Below, in pieces: positions 24,995 to 34,072 of a DNA stretch of 64,000 nt. Below the pieces are notes generated by a model that was not told the origin of the DNA, made no database searches, and was given only the letters and a program-made list of their open reading frames with translations. How positions within the stretch are numbered: position 1 is the first letter of the stretch; each line of letters starts with the position of its first letter. This DNA comes from a bacterium. Lineage in GTDB: Bacteria; Desulfobacterota; Deferrisomatia; Deferrisomatales; Deferrisomataceae. The stretch is from the NCBI GenBank assembly GCA_027021615.1, contig JALUTY010000017.1, forward strand, positions 108,177 to 172,176, in the 5' to 3' direction. The translations under genes and the position numbers were made by a program.

Positions 24995-26908
24995 TCACCC
25001 GGTCTGGAGCTCATCCGCGGTGGAGGCGATCTCCTCGATCGCCGCCGACAGCTCCTCGGCTCCCTGAGCCAGCTGCCGGCCGGCGGCTGCCGCCTGCTCC
25101 GTGGCCTGGCTGGCCTCCTGGGCCGCTGCACTGATCTGCTCCATCCCCTTCTTTGCCTGGGAGACCGCTGTAGCGATCTCGGCCGCTCCATCGAGCACCT
25201 TTTGGTTCCCCCGGAGCACCTCGTTGGTCTCAGCCTCGACGACGAGCAGGTTCTCACTCACGCCCTGGGCCTTGTCGGCCTCTGCCAGTGCCACATCGGC
25301 GATCTGGTGCAGGTCGGCCCGGACCACAATCACGAGATCTTGGATCGCTTTCACCTGGTCTTTGATCTGCTCGGCGTTCTCGGCCGCGTCGTTGGCCAGG
25401 TTCTGGATGTCGGTGGACACGACAGCAAACCCCTTTCCGAACTCACCGGCGCGGGCGGCCTCTACCGCGCCGGTGACGGCCAGCATGCTGGTCTGAATCG
25501 CCACCGTGGCGATCCCGTCCACGATCTTGTCGATCCGGCGGCTCAGCACCTCCAGCTCCCGGACCGCGTCCAGGTTCCTCCGGCCCGTGTCCGCGGACTC
25601 CCGAATCCCTTGAATCATCTCTTCCACACTCGTCTTGTTCTCCGCCACGAGCTCAGCAATCGTTTCGCACGCTTTCACCGCCTCCCGGGCCTGGGTCTCT
25701 GCGAGGTCGGTGCTCTTCTCGATCTGGGTAACTCCGGCCACGGCCTCCTCCGCCGCGGAGGCCTGCTGCTCCGCGCCCCGGTTGATCTGCTCGATCGCGG
25801 TCAGGATCTCGTCCGAGGCCCGGTTGATCTCCTCCACCGCGGCCGACAGCTCCTCGGCCGCAGCCGCTACCTCCTCGGCGCTCTTGGCGATGTCGGTGCT
25901 GTTCTTGAGCTCCTCCGCCAGCTCCTCGAGCTCCTGGGCGGCCTTCTCGCTCTCACTCAGTGCCTGGGCCTGCTGATCCAAACTCTTGAGGCACTCCTGG
26001 CATGCCGAGGACTGCTCCTCGGCAGCGGCCGCGATCTGCTCGGTCCCCTTTTGGGCCTGCACCCCTGCCGTGGCCGCCTCGGCAGCGGCCTGCGCGATCT
26101 CGTCGGCACCGGCGCGGATCCGTTCCATGTCCGCCTTGATCTTGGAGAGCTGCTCGGTCACGGCCCCCCCCTTCTCCACCTCGGCTCGGGCGGTCTCGGC
26201 CGCGGCTCTGACCCCCTCGGACACGGTTCGGGTGTTCGCCTGCACCTTCTCGATGAGCTCCGCGATGTTGGCCGCGTTCTTGGCGGAGGTCTCCGCTAGC
26301 CCCCGGACCGTGTCGGCCACGACGGCAAACCCCTTACCGTGCTTGCCGGCCCGAGCCGCCTCGATCGCCGCGTTCAGGGCGAGCAGGTTGGTCTGGTCCG
26401 CGATGCGCATGACCGCCTTGACCGCCTCGGTGATGCGGCCGGCCTGCTTCTCGAGATCGCCCATCCGCTCCACCGAGCCCATCTGGCGCTTGGCACCGGC
26501 TTTCACGTTCTCCACCAGGGTGCTGATCTCGGCCCCCACCCGATCCAAAAGCTTTTGGAGCTCCGTGCTCTTCTTTCGGGACAGCTCCGCCACCTCGCCC
26601 TGCTGTTTCAGACGGCCGGCCACCTGGTTCATGGCCGCCAGGCTCTCCTGGCAGGCTCCTGCGGCCTCCTCCGCGCCGCCCGCGATCTGCTCCATCGAGC
26701 GGTTCAGCTCCTCTTGGGCTGCCACGGCCTCCGCGACCGCGCTGGCCAGCTGGGTGGACGCCGACGAGACCCGCTCTGCCGCCTGCTGCTGCTTGGCCAA
26801 CGTGCGTGCCCGCCGCCGCCGCTCCTCCGCCTCCCGCTTTCCAACGGAGGTTGCTGCCGGTTTGACCGCCGTGTCGGGACTCGATGTGCTGTGCTTTTTC
26901 AGACCCAT
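24995..26908 (-). CDS. Soluble chemoreceptor with two signalling hairpins
   Basis: A 637-residue receptor-like protein without any transmembrane segment or recognised sensor domain. Nearly all of it is predicted coiled coil rich in Ala, Glu and Gln. There are two hairpin tips: [20 protein letters not shown] (about residues 170-205) and a diverged [18 protein letters not shown] about 290 residues later, each followed by [14 protein letters not shown] precedes the ATG. The duplicate tip lacks the usual NLLALN core, so only the first may bind CheA/CheW normally. A palindromic operator candidate lies 116 bp upstream. It is the first gene of the classical che part of the operon. Confidence 0.85.
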   Translation of the reverse strand: MGLKKHSTSSPDTAVKPAATSVGKREAEERRRRARTLAKQQQAAERVSSASTQLASAVAEAVAAQEELNRSMEQIAGGAEEAAGACQESLAAMNQVAGRLKQQGEVAELSRKKSTELQKLLDRVGAEISTLVENVKAGAKRQMGSVERMGDLEKQAGRITEAVKAVMRIADQTNLLALNAAIEAARAGKHGKGFAVVADTVRGLAETSAKNAANIAELIEKVQANTRTVSEGVRAAAETARAEVEKGGAVTEQLSKIKADMERIRAGADEIAQAAAEAATAGVQAQKGTEQIAAAAEEQSSACQECLKSLDQQAQALSESEKAAQELEELAEELKNSTDIAKSAEEVAAAAEELSAAVEEINRASDEILTAIEQINRGAEQQASAAEEAVAGVTQIEKSTDLAETQAREAVKACETIAELVAENKTSVEEMIQGIRESADTGRRNLDAVRELEVLSRRIDKIVDGIATVAIQTSMLAVTGAVEAARAGEFGKGFAVVSTDIQNLANDAAENAEQIKDQVKAIQDLVIVVRADLHQIADVALAEADKAQGVSENLLVVEAETNEVLRGNQKVLDGAAEIATAVSQAKKGMEQISAAAQEASQATEQAAAAGRQLAQGAEELSAAIEEIASTADELQTG

Positions 26909-26912
26909 CGCA

Positions 26913-28274
26913 TCACTCCTTTGGCGAATGCCCGGGCGAGGGAACCTTCGTGCCCATGCGCTTTGTCCGTCGGATCGAGTGCCGGTGAGCCCCTCTTAAG
27001 GGTGCCGTTGTCGAGAAACAGCCTTTTTGTTCGTTTTGGCGAACATTGCCCCCTTCCTTTGCGAGCCGGAACGGCATCCGCACGATCACAGTGGTTCCCT
27101 TTCCCTCCTCGCTCTCGATCTCCATCTGGGCCCCGTTTCGTTTTGCGGCCTCGTATGCGATGTTGAGCCCAAGGCCGGTCCCTTCCCTCTTCGTGGTGAA
27201 AAACGGTGTAAACACCTCGCCGATGATGGCCTGGGGGATGCCCGGGCCGTCGTCCCCTACCACGATCTCCACGAACCCGAAGAACCCCGCGGTGTCGTAA
27301 GGGATCTCCCGGGTAAAGAACCGAACCGACGCCCCGCCGCACGCGGCCGCATCGAACGCGTTCACCAGGAGGTTCACAAAGCAGCCCACCATCTCGGGCT
27401 CGTTGACCTCCACCACGAAGACGTCTGGCGGTGGCACGAAGTCCGCACCAACACCAGCGGGCTTCCTGGCGAGGGCCTCCCGAAACGCCAGTCGCATGAC
27501 TTCGGCCAGCGCCGTTTCTCGGCGGGAGGCCAAAGGCCGTCCCCCGAAGGCCCGTACCGACTCGACCATGTCTTCGATCCGGTCGATGCCATGGCACAAA
27601 TCTTCCAGGAGTTCCAACGCCTCTGCCAGGGCTGCTTCGTCAGGAAGCGCGCCCTCCGACAGCCGCGTGCGGGTCTCCCGGCAGAACCGGGCAATCAGCT
27701 CGGCATTTCCCTTGATAAACGTCAGGGGGTTGTGGATCTCATGGGCCAGACCGGAGAGGAGCCGGCCCAGGGCAGCCAACCGGCTTTCCCGTTCCTCCCT
27801 CTCCCGCAATCTCGAGAGCTCCTGTTGCAGCCTGACCTTTTCCAAAGCCAACGTGCACCGCTGAAAGGCCGGCTCCATCTGGCGAAGAAACTCGGACTCC
27901 GTGAACGGCTTCTCGACGAAGTTGACCGCCCCGTGGCGCAGCGCCTCGATCACCACGCCCGCGTCGCTGAAGCCGGAGACCAGCACCACCTCGGTGTCCG
28001 GCCTTTCCCCGCGCACCCGCTCCAGCAGATCGATCCCGTTGAGCCCCGGCATGCGAATGTCCGTCACTACGATCGGAAACGGGTCCTCATGGAACCGCAT
28101 CCATGCCTCCAACCCGTCCGTCGCGGTAACCACCTCGTGCCCCAACCTCTCCAGGCACCGAGCCATGGCATTGCGAAGCGACTTCTCGTCATCTGCCACG
28201 AGAACCCGGAACACCGTGCCGCACGCCGGCTCGGCGAGAATCTCGTCGTTTCTCTCGTCAGAAGGCCTGCCCAT
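26913..28274 (-). CDS. Histidine kinase with N-terminal receiver domain
   Basis: A 453-residue soluble protein: receiver with D72 in [11 protein letters not shown] (about 22-140), a short coiled coil, HisKA with H178 in [13 protein letters not shown], and HATPase with GDDGPGIP and [14 protein letters not shown]. The fold should end at VIVRMPF near residue 405; the last 45 or so residues are not family-like and their DNA includes the palindrome at 27024. Start at 28274 has CGGAG upstream. This receiver-then-kinase order suits a phosphorelay that receives phosphate from one kinase and signals to another receiver. Stop is 4 bp before the soluble receptor's start. Confidence 0.92.
   Translation of the reverse strand: MGRPSDERNDEILAEPACGTVFRVLVADDEKSLRNAMARCLERLGHEVVTATDGLEAWMRFHEDPFPIVVTDIRMPGLNGIDLLERVRGERPDTEVVLVSGFSDAGVVIEALRHGAVNFVEKPFTESEFLRQMEPAFQRCTLALEKVRLQQELSRLREREERESRLAALGRLLSGLAHEIHNPLTFIKGNAELIARFCRETRTRLSEGALPDEAALAEALELLEDLCHGIDRIEDMVESVRAFGGRPLASRRETALAEVMRLAFREALARKPAGVGADFVPPPDVFVVEVNEPEMVGCFVNLLVNAFDAAACGGASVRFFTREIPYDTAGFFGFVEIVVGDDGPGIPQAIIGEVFTPFFTTKREGTGLGLNIAYEAAKRNGAQMEIESEEGKGTTVIVRMPFRLAKEGGNVRQNEQKGCFSTTAPLRGAHRHSIRRTKRMGTKVPSPGHSPKE
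27024..27045. promoter_or_regulatory. Palindromic operator candidate, copy 1
   Basis: TTTTTGTTC-N8-GAACA: arms GTTCG and CGAAC with the same 8-bp core spacing as at 29388. It lies 116 bp upstream of the soluble receptor start, inside the 3' end of the kinase gene. The T-rich flank is retained on the left, lost on the right. Confidence 0.5.
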
Positions 28275-28279
28275 GGTCG

Positions 28280-28852
28280 TCACTCCGTGAAGTCGAAAAA
28301 GCGGATCAACTCTTTGATGTCCTGATCCGCTGGACGCACGCCCCCCGGCGCGGCGGTCCACACGTGGGCCATCCCCCGCATCTCGTCCGGGTCGGTGGTC
28401 ACGGCAGACAGCCGCAGTCCGAACGAAAACCACAGCAACCGATCGATCTTTCGGTGGACCTTCCGCTCGGCGGGCAAGGGCGGCGCCAGGAGCAGCGTCA
28501 CCTGCCCTTCCTCGCTCACCCCGATCGCCCGAAGTCCCCCGCCAGGAGCGGGCCGCATCATCCTCTCCAACCGCCTCGCCACTCTGGCAAGGTATCCGCG
28601 CTCTGCCGCGAACAGCTCCCCCAGCAACGAGGTGAAGACATGGCTGCGGTTCAGCTCGTACACGTGACGCTTTCCGGACGGCACCTTCAGGACAATGCCC
28701 AACGCTGCCAGCTCATCCAGGGCGGCCTTCCCGGAGGAAGGAGACACCCGCGCCCGGGCTGAGACATTCCGTCCGGACACGCCGTCTCGGGAAAACAGGG
28801 CGCGGAGAACCCGAACCCGACCGGAGCCACCCAAGACCCTTTCCAGGTTCAT
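28280..28852 (-). CDS. Winged-helix regulator-like protein
   Basis: A 190-residue protein whose first 75 residues form a winged helix similar to MarR/ArsR-type or nucleotidyltransferase-linked DNA-binding domains (VLGGSGRVRVLRALFSRDGVSGRNVSARARVSPSSGKAALDELAALGIV). The remainder (about 80-190) is an alpha/beta region I cannot name. Start at 28852 is marked by GGGGAGG; it overlaps the upstream receiver stop by 4 bp (ATGA-like). As the only DNA-binding gene in the operon it is the obvious candidate for binding the two palindromes nearby. Confidence 0.75.
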   Translation of the reverse strand: MNLERVLGGSGRVRVLRALFSRDGVSGRNVSARARVSPSSGKAALDELAALGIVLKVPSGKRHVYELNRSHVFTSLLGELFAAERGYLARVARRLERMMRPAPGGGLRAIGVSEEGQVTLLLAPPLPAERKVHRKIDRLLWFSFGLRLSAVTTDPDEMRGMAHVWTAAPGGVRPADQDIKELIRFFDFTE

Positions 28853-29274
28853 ACGACCTCCCCTTTGAGGGTCCGCTCCACCGCACGCTGCCACCGACGG
28901 TACCGGCGTTCCGCCGCTCGAACGACCTCAACCACCTCATCCAAGCTCTGGAACGGCTTGACCAGGTAGTCGAGCGCTCCCAATCGGTACGACTCGAGGA
29001 CCCGGTCGATGGAGCTGTACGCGGTCATAACGATCGTCTGGGTCAGGCCGCCAGCCAGCCGCAAGGCGTGGAACAACGCCACTCCGTCCATTCCCGGCAT
29101 GACAATATCGGTCAGGAGAATGTGAACGGGCGGCCCGGTGCGGATCCGATGCAAGGCCCTGTGCGGGTCGGGCTCGGTTTCGCAGACGAACCCCTCGCGG
29201 GCAAGGCAGACCCGAAGGGTGCGAAGAATGGCCGGCTCATCGTCGACGACCAACAGACGCAGTAGCTGCTCCAT
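28849..29274 (-). CDS. Single-domain response regulator (first gene of chemosensory operon)
   Basis: A 141-residue receiver: D11/D12, phospho-acceptor D56 in LLTDIVMPGMDG, Thr in VMTAYSS and Lys in YLVKPFQSLDE. A helical tail of about 20 basic residues follows. Start at 29274; it is the promoter-proximal gene and is transcribed divergently from the multi-PAS kinase at 29546. The palindrome at 29388 lies 114 bp upstream. Confidence 0.92.
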   Translation of the reverse strand: MEQLLRLLVVDDEPAILRTLRVCLAREGFVCETEPDPHRALHRIRTGPPVHILLTDIVMPGMDGVALFHALRLAGGLTQTIVMTAYSSIDRVLESYRLGALDYLVKPFQSLDEVVEVVRAAERRYRRWQRAVERTLKGEVV

Positions 29275-29387
29275 GGGATGGCTCCTACAGTTCGACAGCG
29301 GCGAGTTGCCACCGACACGCGGTGGCTGCTTTATCGAGTCGGTACCGCTCCGGCGAATCAACAGGATGGTTCGCCCCGAAGAAACAC

Positions 29388-29413
29388 TTTTTGTTCGGTT
29401 GCCCGAACAAAAA
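29388..29413. promoter_or_regulatory. Palindromic operator candidate, copy 2 (perfect)
   Basis: Perfect inverted repeat with 11-bp arms TTTTTGTTCGG / CCGAACAAAAA and a 4-nt centre, that is GTTC-N8-GAAC with T/A-rich flanks. It sits in the 271-bp divergent promoter region, 114 bp from the receiver gene and 133 bp from the kinase gene. Confidence 0.6.
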
Positions 29414-29545
29414 TCCCCTCCTTATTGCCCTTTGGCTGGAGGTGCTGGAGGGCCAAACCGATCCTGGGAGTATCCCCTCGATTGCTTCGCGCCGGGTGGG
29501 AGGGCGTACGGGACCGAGGCCGCGGAACCGCCAAGGAGGCGCCAA

Positions 29546-32266
29546 ATGCAGCTTGCAGCAGGAGTCGGTCAGCCCTTTTTCTCGTCCCTGCTTCAAGCCC
29601 TGGACCACGCGGACAGGGCCATTGTGGTGCTCGATGCGGACCGGCGGGTCGTTTATTACAACCGCAGATACCGGCAGATGTGGGGGTTTCCTCCGGAGTT
29701 CCTGGAGCAGAAGCCCCGTATAGAAGACTGCATCCGGTGGGCCTGCCGGAAAGGGGTGTATCCGAGGGAAAGTGAGGAAGAACTGGTGGCCCGCCGACTG
29801 AAGCATCTTGCGTCCGGAGCCCCCCTCATCGCCCTGGACACCCCCCGAACCGACGGAACCGTGGTCGAGGGATACGCGGCTCCGATCCCGGAGGGCGGGT
29901 GGGTGCTGTCGTTCCGGGACATGACCCGCTGGCAGCAGATGCTGGCCGAGGTCCAGGCGAGCGAGGCACGCTACCGCACGATCCTCGCCGCCATGGAGGA
30001 CTTCGTGCTGATCTGCTCCCCGGACCGCCGCGTCGAGTACATGAACCCGGCGCTGATGCGGCACCTGGGCCGGGACGCCGTGGGAGAGCACTGTCACAAA
30101 GCCCTATTCAACATGGGGGATGCATGCCCCTGGTGCCCTGCCACCTTCGGCCCCCCTGCCGACGCCGAGGTAGGGGAGGCGGTGGTGTCCCTCGGCTCCG
30201 AAGACCGCACCTACCATCTTCTTCGGGTCCCCCTGCCGGAGCCGGGCGGCAGACGCGGCTCGAAAGCCGCCAGCCTGGTGGTGCTGCGGGACATCACGGA
30301 GCAGGCACGGCGGCAGCGGCAGCTCCGGGATCTGCTCTGGCTACAGGAACAGATTCTGGATAGCGCAGGAGAAGGGATCCTGGTCACGGACGAGAACCTC
30401 CGGTGTCAGATCTGGAACCCGGCGATGGAGCGGTGCACCGGCGTATCGGCCGAGAGGGCGCTGGGCTTACCCATAGGTGAGGCACTCGCTCCCGGGGGGG
30501 ACTCCCTGGCAGGCCTGCTTCGGGAGGCCTTGAAGGGGCAAGAGGTCTCCGCGAGCTTCCGGTACGCGAAGCACGGGATCGACACCGACTCGTGGATGAC
30601 AGGCACCTTCACCCCGCGCCGAGACGCCCATGGCAGGGTCAAGGGGGTGGTCGGGATCGTAAGAGACGTAACTCGGCAAAAGCTCGACGAGGAGGCGCGT
30701 CGAAGGAAGGATCTGATATTCCGCGCTTTGGTGGAGCACGCCCATGCCGTGCCGTGGGAGCTCGACCTGGCCACCAAACGGTTCACGTACGTGGGCCCTC
30801 AGGCCGCCGAGCTCACAGGTTTTTCCCCAACGGAGTGGTCCGGCCCGGAGTTTTGGAGACGTCTCGTCCACCCCGACGACCGCGCTCAAGCCGAGGAGGC
30901 CACCAGACAGGGCATCCGAGAGTCTGGGAGCGCCCGGGTGGAGTACCGCATCGTGCGGGCCGACGGTTCCATTCGGTGGGTTCTCAGCCTCATGACCGTG
31001 TTCCGCAACTCGGAGGGGCCGGACCGTCTTCTGGGGTTCTTGATCGATATCACCGAGGAAAAACGGGAGGCCGTGGAACGCAGACGTTTCGAAATCCGTT
31101 TGCAGCAAGCCGAGAGAATGGAGAGCCTGGGAGTGCTGGCCGGCGGCGTGGCCCACGATTTTAACAACCTACTCACCCCCATTCTGGCCCATGCCGAGAT
31201 CTTGGCGTACCAGCTTCCCCCCGACGATCCTCTGCGCAACAACGCCCGGGAGATCGCCTGTGCAGCCGAGCGGGCCGCAGACCTAGCAAAGCAGATCCTT
31301 GCGTTCAGCCGGGATACCGGCGGTGAACTTCGCCCTTTGAAGTTGGCCCCGCTCGTCAAGGAAACCGTGAAGTTTCTGCGATCGGGGCTGCCTGCCACTG
31401 TGGCGTTGCGGGAACAAATCAGGGTGACGGACGAAACGGTGCGGACAGAGCCTACCAAGATCCACCAGATCGTGATGAACCTGTGCGTGAATGCGGTGCA
31501 GGCCATGGAGGGCAAAGGGAGCGTTGAGGTGGGCGCTGACGTTGTCGCGGGGGCCGACCTCCCCTCGCTCACGAGACCGCCAGATGAGGCCTCCCGGTAT
31601 GCCAGGCTTTGGGTTTCAGACACGGGTCCAGGGATTCCGGACGAGATCCTTGCCAAGATATTCGACCCGTTCTTCACCACAAAAAAGGACCAGGGCGGCA
31701 CGGGTATGGGACTGGCAAACGTCAAGAGAATCGTAGACGAGCTCGGGGGGGGGATCCGGGTGAGCACCGGGGTAGGGGTCGGAGCCCGCTTCGATGTATA
31801 CCTCCCCCTGATCGAGGAAGGCACTCACCCCTCCCGTGCCGCGAACGGCCCCGGGCTCCGGAGGGGAACCGAACGGATCCTACTGGTCGACGACGAGCGG
31901 GCGATCGTCGACATGCTGGCTTACATTCTCGACGAGCTGGGATACCAGGTGATGGGCGTGGAAAAGGGATCTCAGGCCATCGAGATCCTGCGGGGCAACC
32001 CCCGCGGCTTCGACGTGCTCCTCGTGGACCTCATGATGCCTGAGGTGACCGGCCTGGAGATCATCCAGGAGGCCCGTTCCTTGCGACCCGAGATCCCTGT
32101 GATCCTATGCACCGGTCAGGCACTCGCCACCGGAAAGCTCGGCCACAAGCATATCCCCCCGCCGTCGGTGATCTTGCCGAAACCCATCAGCATGGCGTCC
32201 CTCTCGGACGCACTTCGAAAGGTGTTGGACCGGGAAGACGTCCCTTGCCACGGGACCCGGGCTTGA
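29546..32266 (+). CDS. Multi-PAS hybrid sensor histidine kinase
   Basis: A 906-residue soluble hybrid kinase. Four PAS-like domains are recognisable: about 15-135 (ALDHADRAIVVLDADRRVVYYN), 145-265 (ILAAMEDFVLICSPDRRVEYMNP), 275-390 (ILDSAGEGILVTDENLRCQIWNP) and 400-510 (a PAC-type end LLGFLIDITEEK). Then HisKA with H537 in GGVAHDFNNLLTP, HATPase with SDTGPGIP and GTGMGLANVKRI, and a C-terminal receiver with D828 in LLVDLMMPEVTG. No transmembrane segment, so it senses an internal signal. AAGGAGG lies before the ATG at 29546; a longer frame from 29138 would run through the divergent promoter. It shares that promoter region with the chemosensory operon. Confidence 0.94.
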   Translation: MQLAAGVGQPFFSSLLQALDHADRAIVVLDADRRVVYYNRRYRQMWGFPPEFLEQKPRIEDCIRWACRKGVYPRESEEELVARRLKHLASGAPLIALDTPRTDGTVVEGYAAPIPEGGWVLSFRDMTRWQQMLAEVQASEARYRTILAAMEDFVLICSPDRRVEYMNPALMRHLGRDAVGEHCHKALFNMGDACPWCPATFGPPADAEVGEAVVSLGSEDRTYHLLRVPLPEPGGRRGSKAASLVVLRDITEQARRQRQLRDLLWLQEQILDSAGEGILVTDENLRCQIWNPAMERCTGVSAERALGLPIGEALAPGGDSLAGLLREALKGQEVSASFRYAKHGIDTDSWMTGTFTPRRDAHGRVKGVVGIVRDVTRQKLDEEARRRKDLIFRALVEHAHAVPWELDLATKRFTYVGPQAAELTGFSPTEWSGPEFWRRLVHPDDRAQAEEATRQGIRESGSARVEYRIVRADGSIRWVLSLMTVFRNSEGPDRLLGFLIDITEEKREAVERRRFEIRLQQAERMESLGVLAGGVAHDFNNLLTPILAHAEILAYQLPPDDPLRNNAREIACAAERAADLAKQILAFSRDTGGELRPLKLAPLVKETVKFLRSGLPATVALREQIRVTDETVRTEPTKIHQIVMNLCVNAVQAMEGKGSVEVGADVVAGADLPSLTRPPDEASRYARLWVSDTGPGIPDEILAKIFDPFFTTKKDQGGTGMGLANVKRIVDELGGGIRVSTGVGVGARFDVYLPLIEEGTHPSRAANGPGLRRGTERILLVDDERAIVDMLAYILDELGYQVMGVEKGSQAIEILRGNPRGFDVLLVDLMMPEVTGLEIIQEARSLRPEIPVILCTGQALATGKLGHKHIPPPSVILPKPISMASLSDALRKVLDREDVPCHGTRA

Positions 32267-32342
32267 CGCAGGGGCCGAACGGCCCCATGGTGTCGGCCCG
32301 CGTCCATTCCCCGAGGCATCTCGATCGAAAGGGAGGAACGTC

Positions 32343-33821
32343 ATGAGCTCGGTTCGGATCCAGGACCTGATGGAGGCAAGCGGGGTCAAGTTCGGCACCA
32401 GCGGGGCCCGGGGCCTGGCCGAGGCCATCACGGACCGGGTGGCTTACGCCTACACCCTGGGGTTCCTCCAGCACCTGGAGGGCCTGGGCGAGTTCGGCCC
32501 CGGCACGCCCGTGGCCGTCGGGGGCGACCGCCGGCCCTCGACGCCCCGGATTCTCCGGGCCGTGGCCCGGGCCGTGGCCGACCGGGGCGGACGGGTGGTC
32601 TACTGCGGGCTCCTGCCCTCCCCCGCGCTCGCCCTCCACGGGTTCACCGAACAAATCCCCTCGGTCATGGTGACCGGCAGCCACATCCCCGAGGACCGCA
32701 ACGGCATCAAGTACACCCGGCCCGGCGGCGAGATCTTGAAACGCGACGAGGCCGCGATCCGGGAGCAGGTGGTGGAGGTCCCTGACGAGGCGTTCGACGA
32801 CCGGGGCGCGCTGCGGCAAGCCCCGGCGCTGGGGCCCGACGACCCCACGGCGCGCCGCCGATACGTGGATCGGTACTTCGAGGCCTTTCCCGAGGGCTTC
32901 CTGGCCGGGAAGCGCGTGGGCCTGTACGAGCACTCGGCCGTGGGCCGGGACCTGCTTGCCGAGCTGCTCGAGGGGTTCGGGGCCGAGGTGGTGCGGCTGG
33001 GCCGGAGCGACCGGTTCGTGCCGGTGGACACCGAGGCGATCCGGCCCGAGGACGTGGACCTGGCCCGGCAGTGGGCGGCCGAGCACCGGCTCGACGCCCT
33101 CGTGTCGGCCGACGGCGACAGCGACCGGCCCCTGGTGGCCGACGAGACCGGTCGGTGGCTCCGGGGCGACGTGCTGGGCATCCTGGTGGCCCGGCTCCTG
33201 GGGGCCGACGCGGTGGCGTGCCCGGTGAGCTGCAACACGGCCGTGGAGAAGTGCGGCTGGTTCCGGAAGGTGGTGCGGACCCGGATCGGGTCGCCCTACG
33301 TGATCGAGGGGATGGCCAGGGCCGCGGCCGAGGGGTTTCGCACCGTGGTGGGGTACGAGGCCAACGGCGGGTTCCTCACGGCCTCGCCGATCCGGCTCGA
33401 CCGGGGGGAGCTCGCGCCCCTGCCCACCCGGGACGCGGCCGTGGCGATCCTGGGGGTGCTGCTGCTGGCCGTGCGCGAGGGGAAGACCGTCTCGGAACTC
33501 CGGGCCGCCCTGCCCCCACGGTACACCGCGAGCGACCGCCTCAAGGAGTTCCCCACCGAGGTCAGCCGGGCCCGGGTCGAGGAGCTGATCGCCGGGGGGC
33601 CCGAGGCGGTCGAAGCCGCCTTCGACCGCCGGTTCGGGCCGGTGGCCTCCCTGGACACCACCGACGGGCTGCGGGTCACGTTTCGGTCCGGCGAGGTCGT
33701 GCACCTGCGGCCCTCGGGCAACGCGCCCGAGTTCCGGTGCTACACCGAGGCCGACTCGGAGGAGCGGGCCCTGGAGCTCCTGCGCGAGGCATTGGAGGTG
33801 ATGGAGACCTGGAGAGTCTGA
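32343..33821 (+). CDS. Phosphohexomutase (phosphoglucomutase/phosphomannomutase family)
   Basis: A 492-residue alpha-D-phosphohexomutase. The catalytic phospho-serine S113 is in VTGSHIPEDRNGIKY, the metal loop is DGDSDRP, the sugar loop is GYEANGGF, and the phosphate loop is RPSGNAPEFR. Substrate (glucose or mannose phosphate) cannot be told from motifs; the unusual TGSHIP in place of TASHNP suggests a distinct subgroup. GGGAGGAACGTC stands before the ATG. The TGA stop is the first triplet of a tandem-repeat array. Confidence 0.92.
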   Translation: MSSVRIQDLMEASGVKFGTSGARGLAEAITDRVAYAYTLGFLQHLEGLGEFGPGTPVAVGGDRRPSTPRILRAVARAVADRGGRVVYCGLLPSPALALHGFTEQIPSVMVTGSHIPEDRNGIKYTRPGGEILKRDEAAIREQVVEVPDEAFDDRGALRQAPALGPDDPTARRRYVDRYFEAFPEGFLAGKRVGLYEHSAVGRDLLAELLEGFGAEVVRLGRSDRFVPVDTEAIRPEDVDLARQWAAEHRLDALVSADGDSDRPLVADETGRWLRGDVLGILVARLLGADAVACPVSCNTAVEKCGWFRKVVRTRIGSPYVIEGMARAAAEGFRTVVGYEANGGFLTASPIRLDRGELAPLPTRDAAVAILGVLLLAVREGKTVSELRAALPPRYTASDRLKEFPTEVSRARVEELIAGGPEAVEAAFDRRFGPVASLDTTDGLRVTFRSGEVVHLRPSGNAPEFRCYTEADSEERALELLREALEVMETWRV

Positions 33822-33897
33822 AGGGACCCAAGGGACAGCAGGGACGCAAGGGGCGGCGGCCCCTGTGTCCCTCACGTCCCTTCGGCCCTTTGGGCGC
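33819..33897 (+). repeat. Short-period array AAGGGAC (word family 2), folds back on itself
   Basis: Begins with the stop codon of the mutase: TGAAGGGACCC, AAGGGACAGC, AGGGACGC, AAGGGG, then the inverted words CCCCTGTGTCCCT, CACGTCCCTT and CGGCCCTTT. The two halves can form a stem around GGCGGC. Confidence 0.8.
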
Positions 33898-33995
33898 CGA
33901 CCCGGCGTTTGCTCCGGGCGCTCGCCCACGGCTACAATCGCCGCCGCCAGCAGAAAGGGGGCGCCGTGGGCACCATACCCTGATCCACAACCACC

Positions 33996-34046
33996 AACCG
34001 GCCGATCCCCGCCCCCACGAGGGCGCGGGGCGGCCGGTTTTCGTTT
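33996..34046 (+). terminator. Rho-independent terminator before hsdM
   Basis: Long stem AACCGGCCG...CCCCGCCC / GGGCGCGGGG...CGGCCGGTT followed by TTCGTTT. It should insulate hsdM from the upstream mutase transcript. Confidence 0.8.
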
Positions 34047-34072
34047 GTCCATTGTACGGAGGTGTCGCGAGC

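Noticed and set aside
24953..26299. 448-codon open frame on the plus strand opposite the soluble receptor
   Set aside because: Leu/Gly/Arg-rich mirror of a coiled-coil gene; the minus-strand gene has clear receptor motifs and a ribosome-binding site.
29388..29413. LexA (SOS) box
   Set aside because: The known Bacillus-type box is GAAC-N4-GTTC; here the order is GTTC-N8-GAAC, and neighbouring genes are signalling genes.
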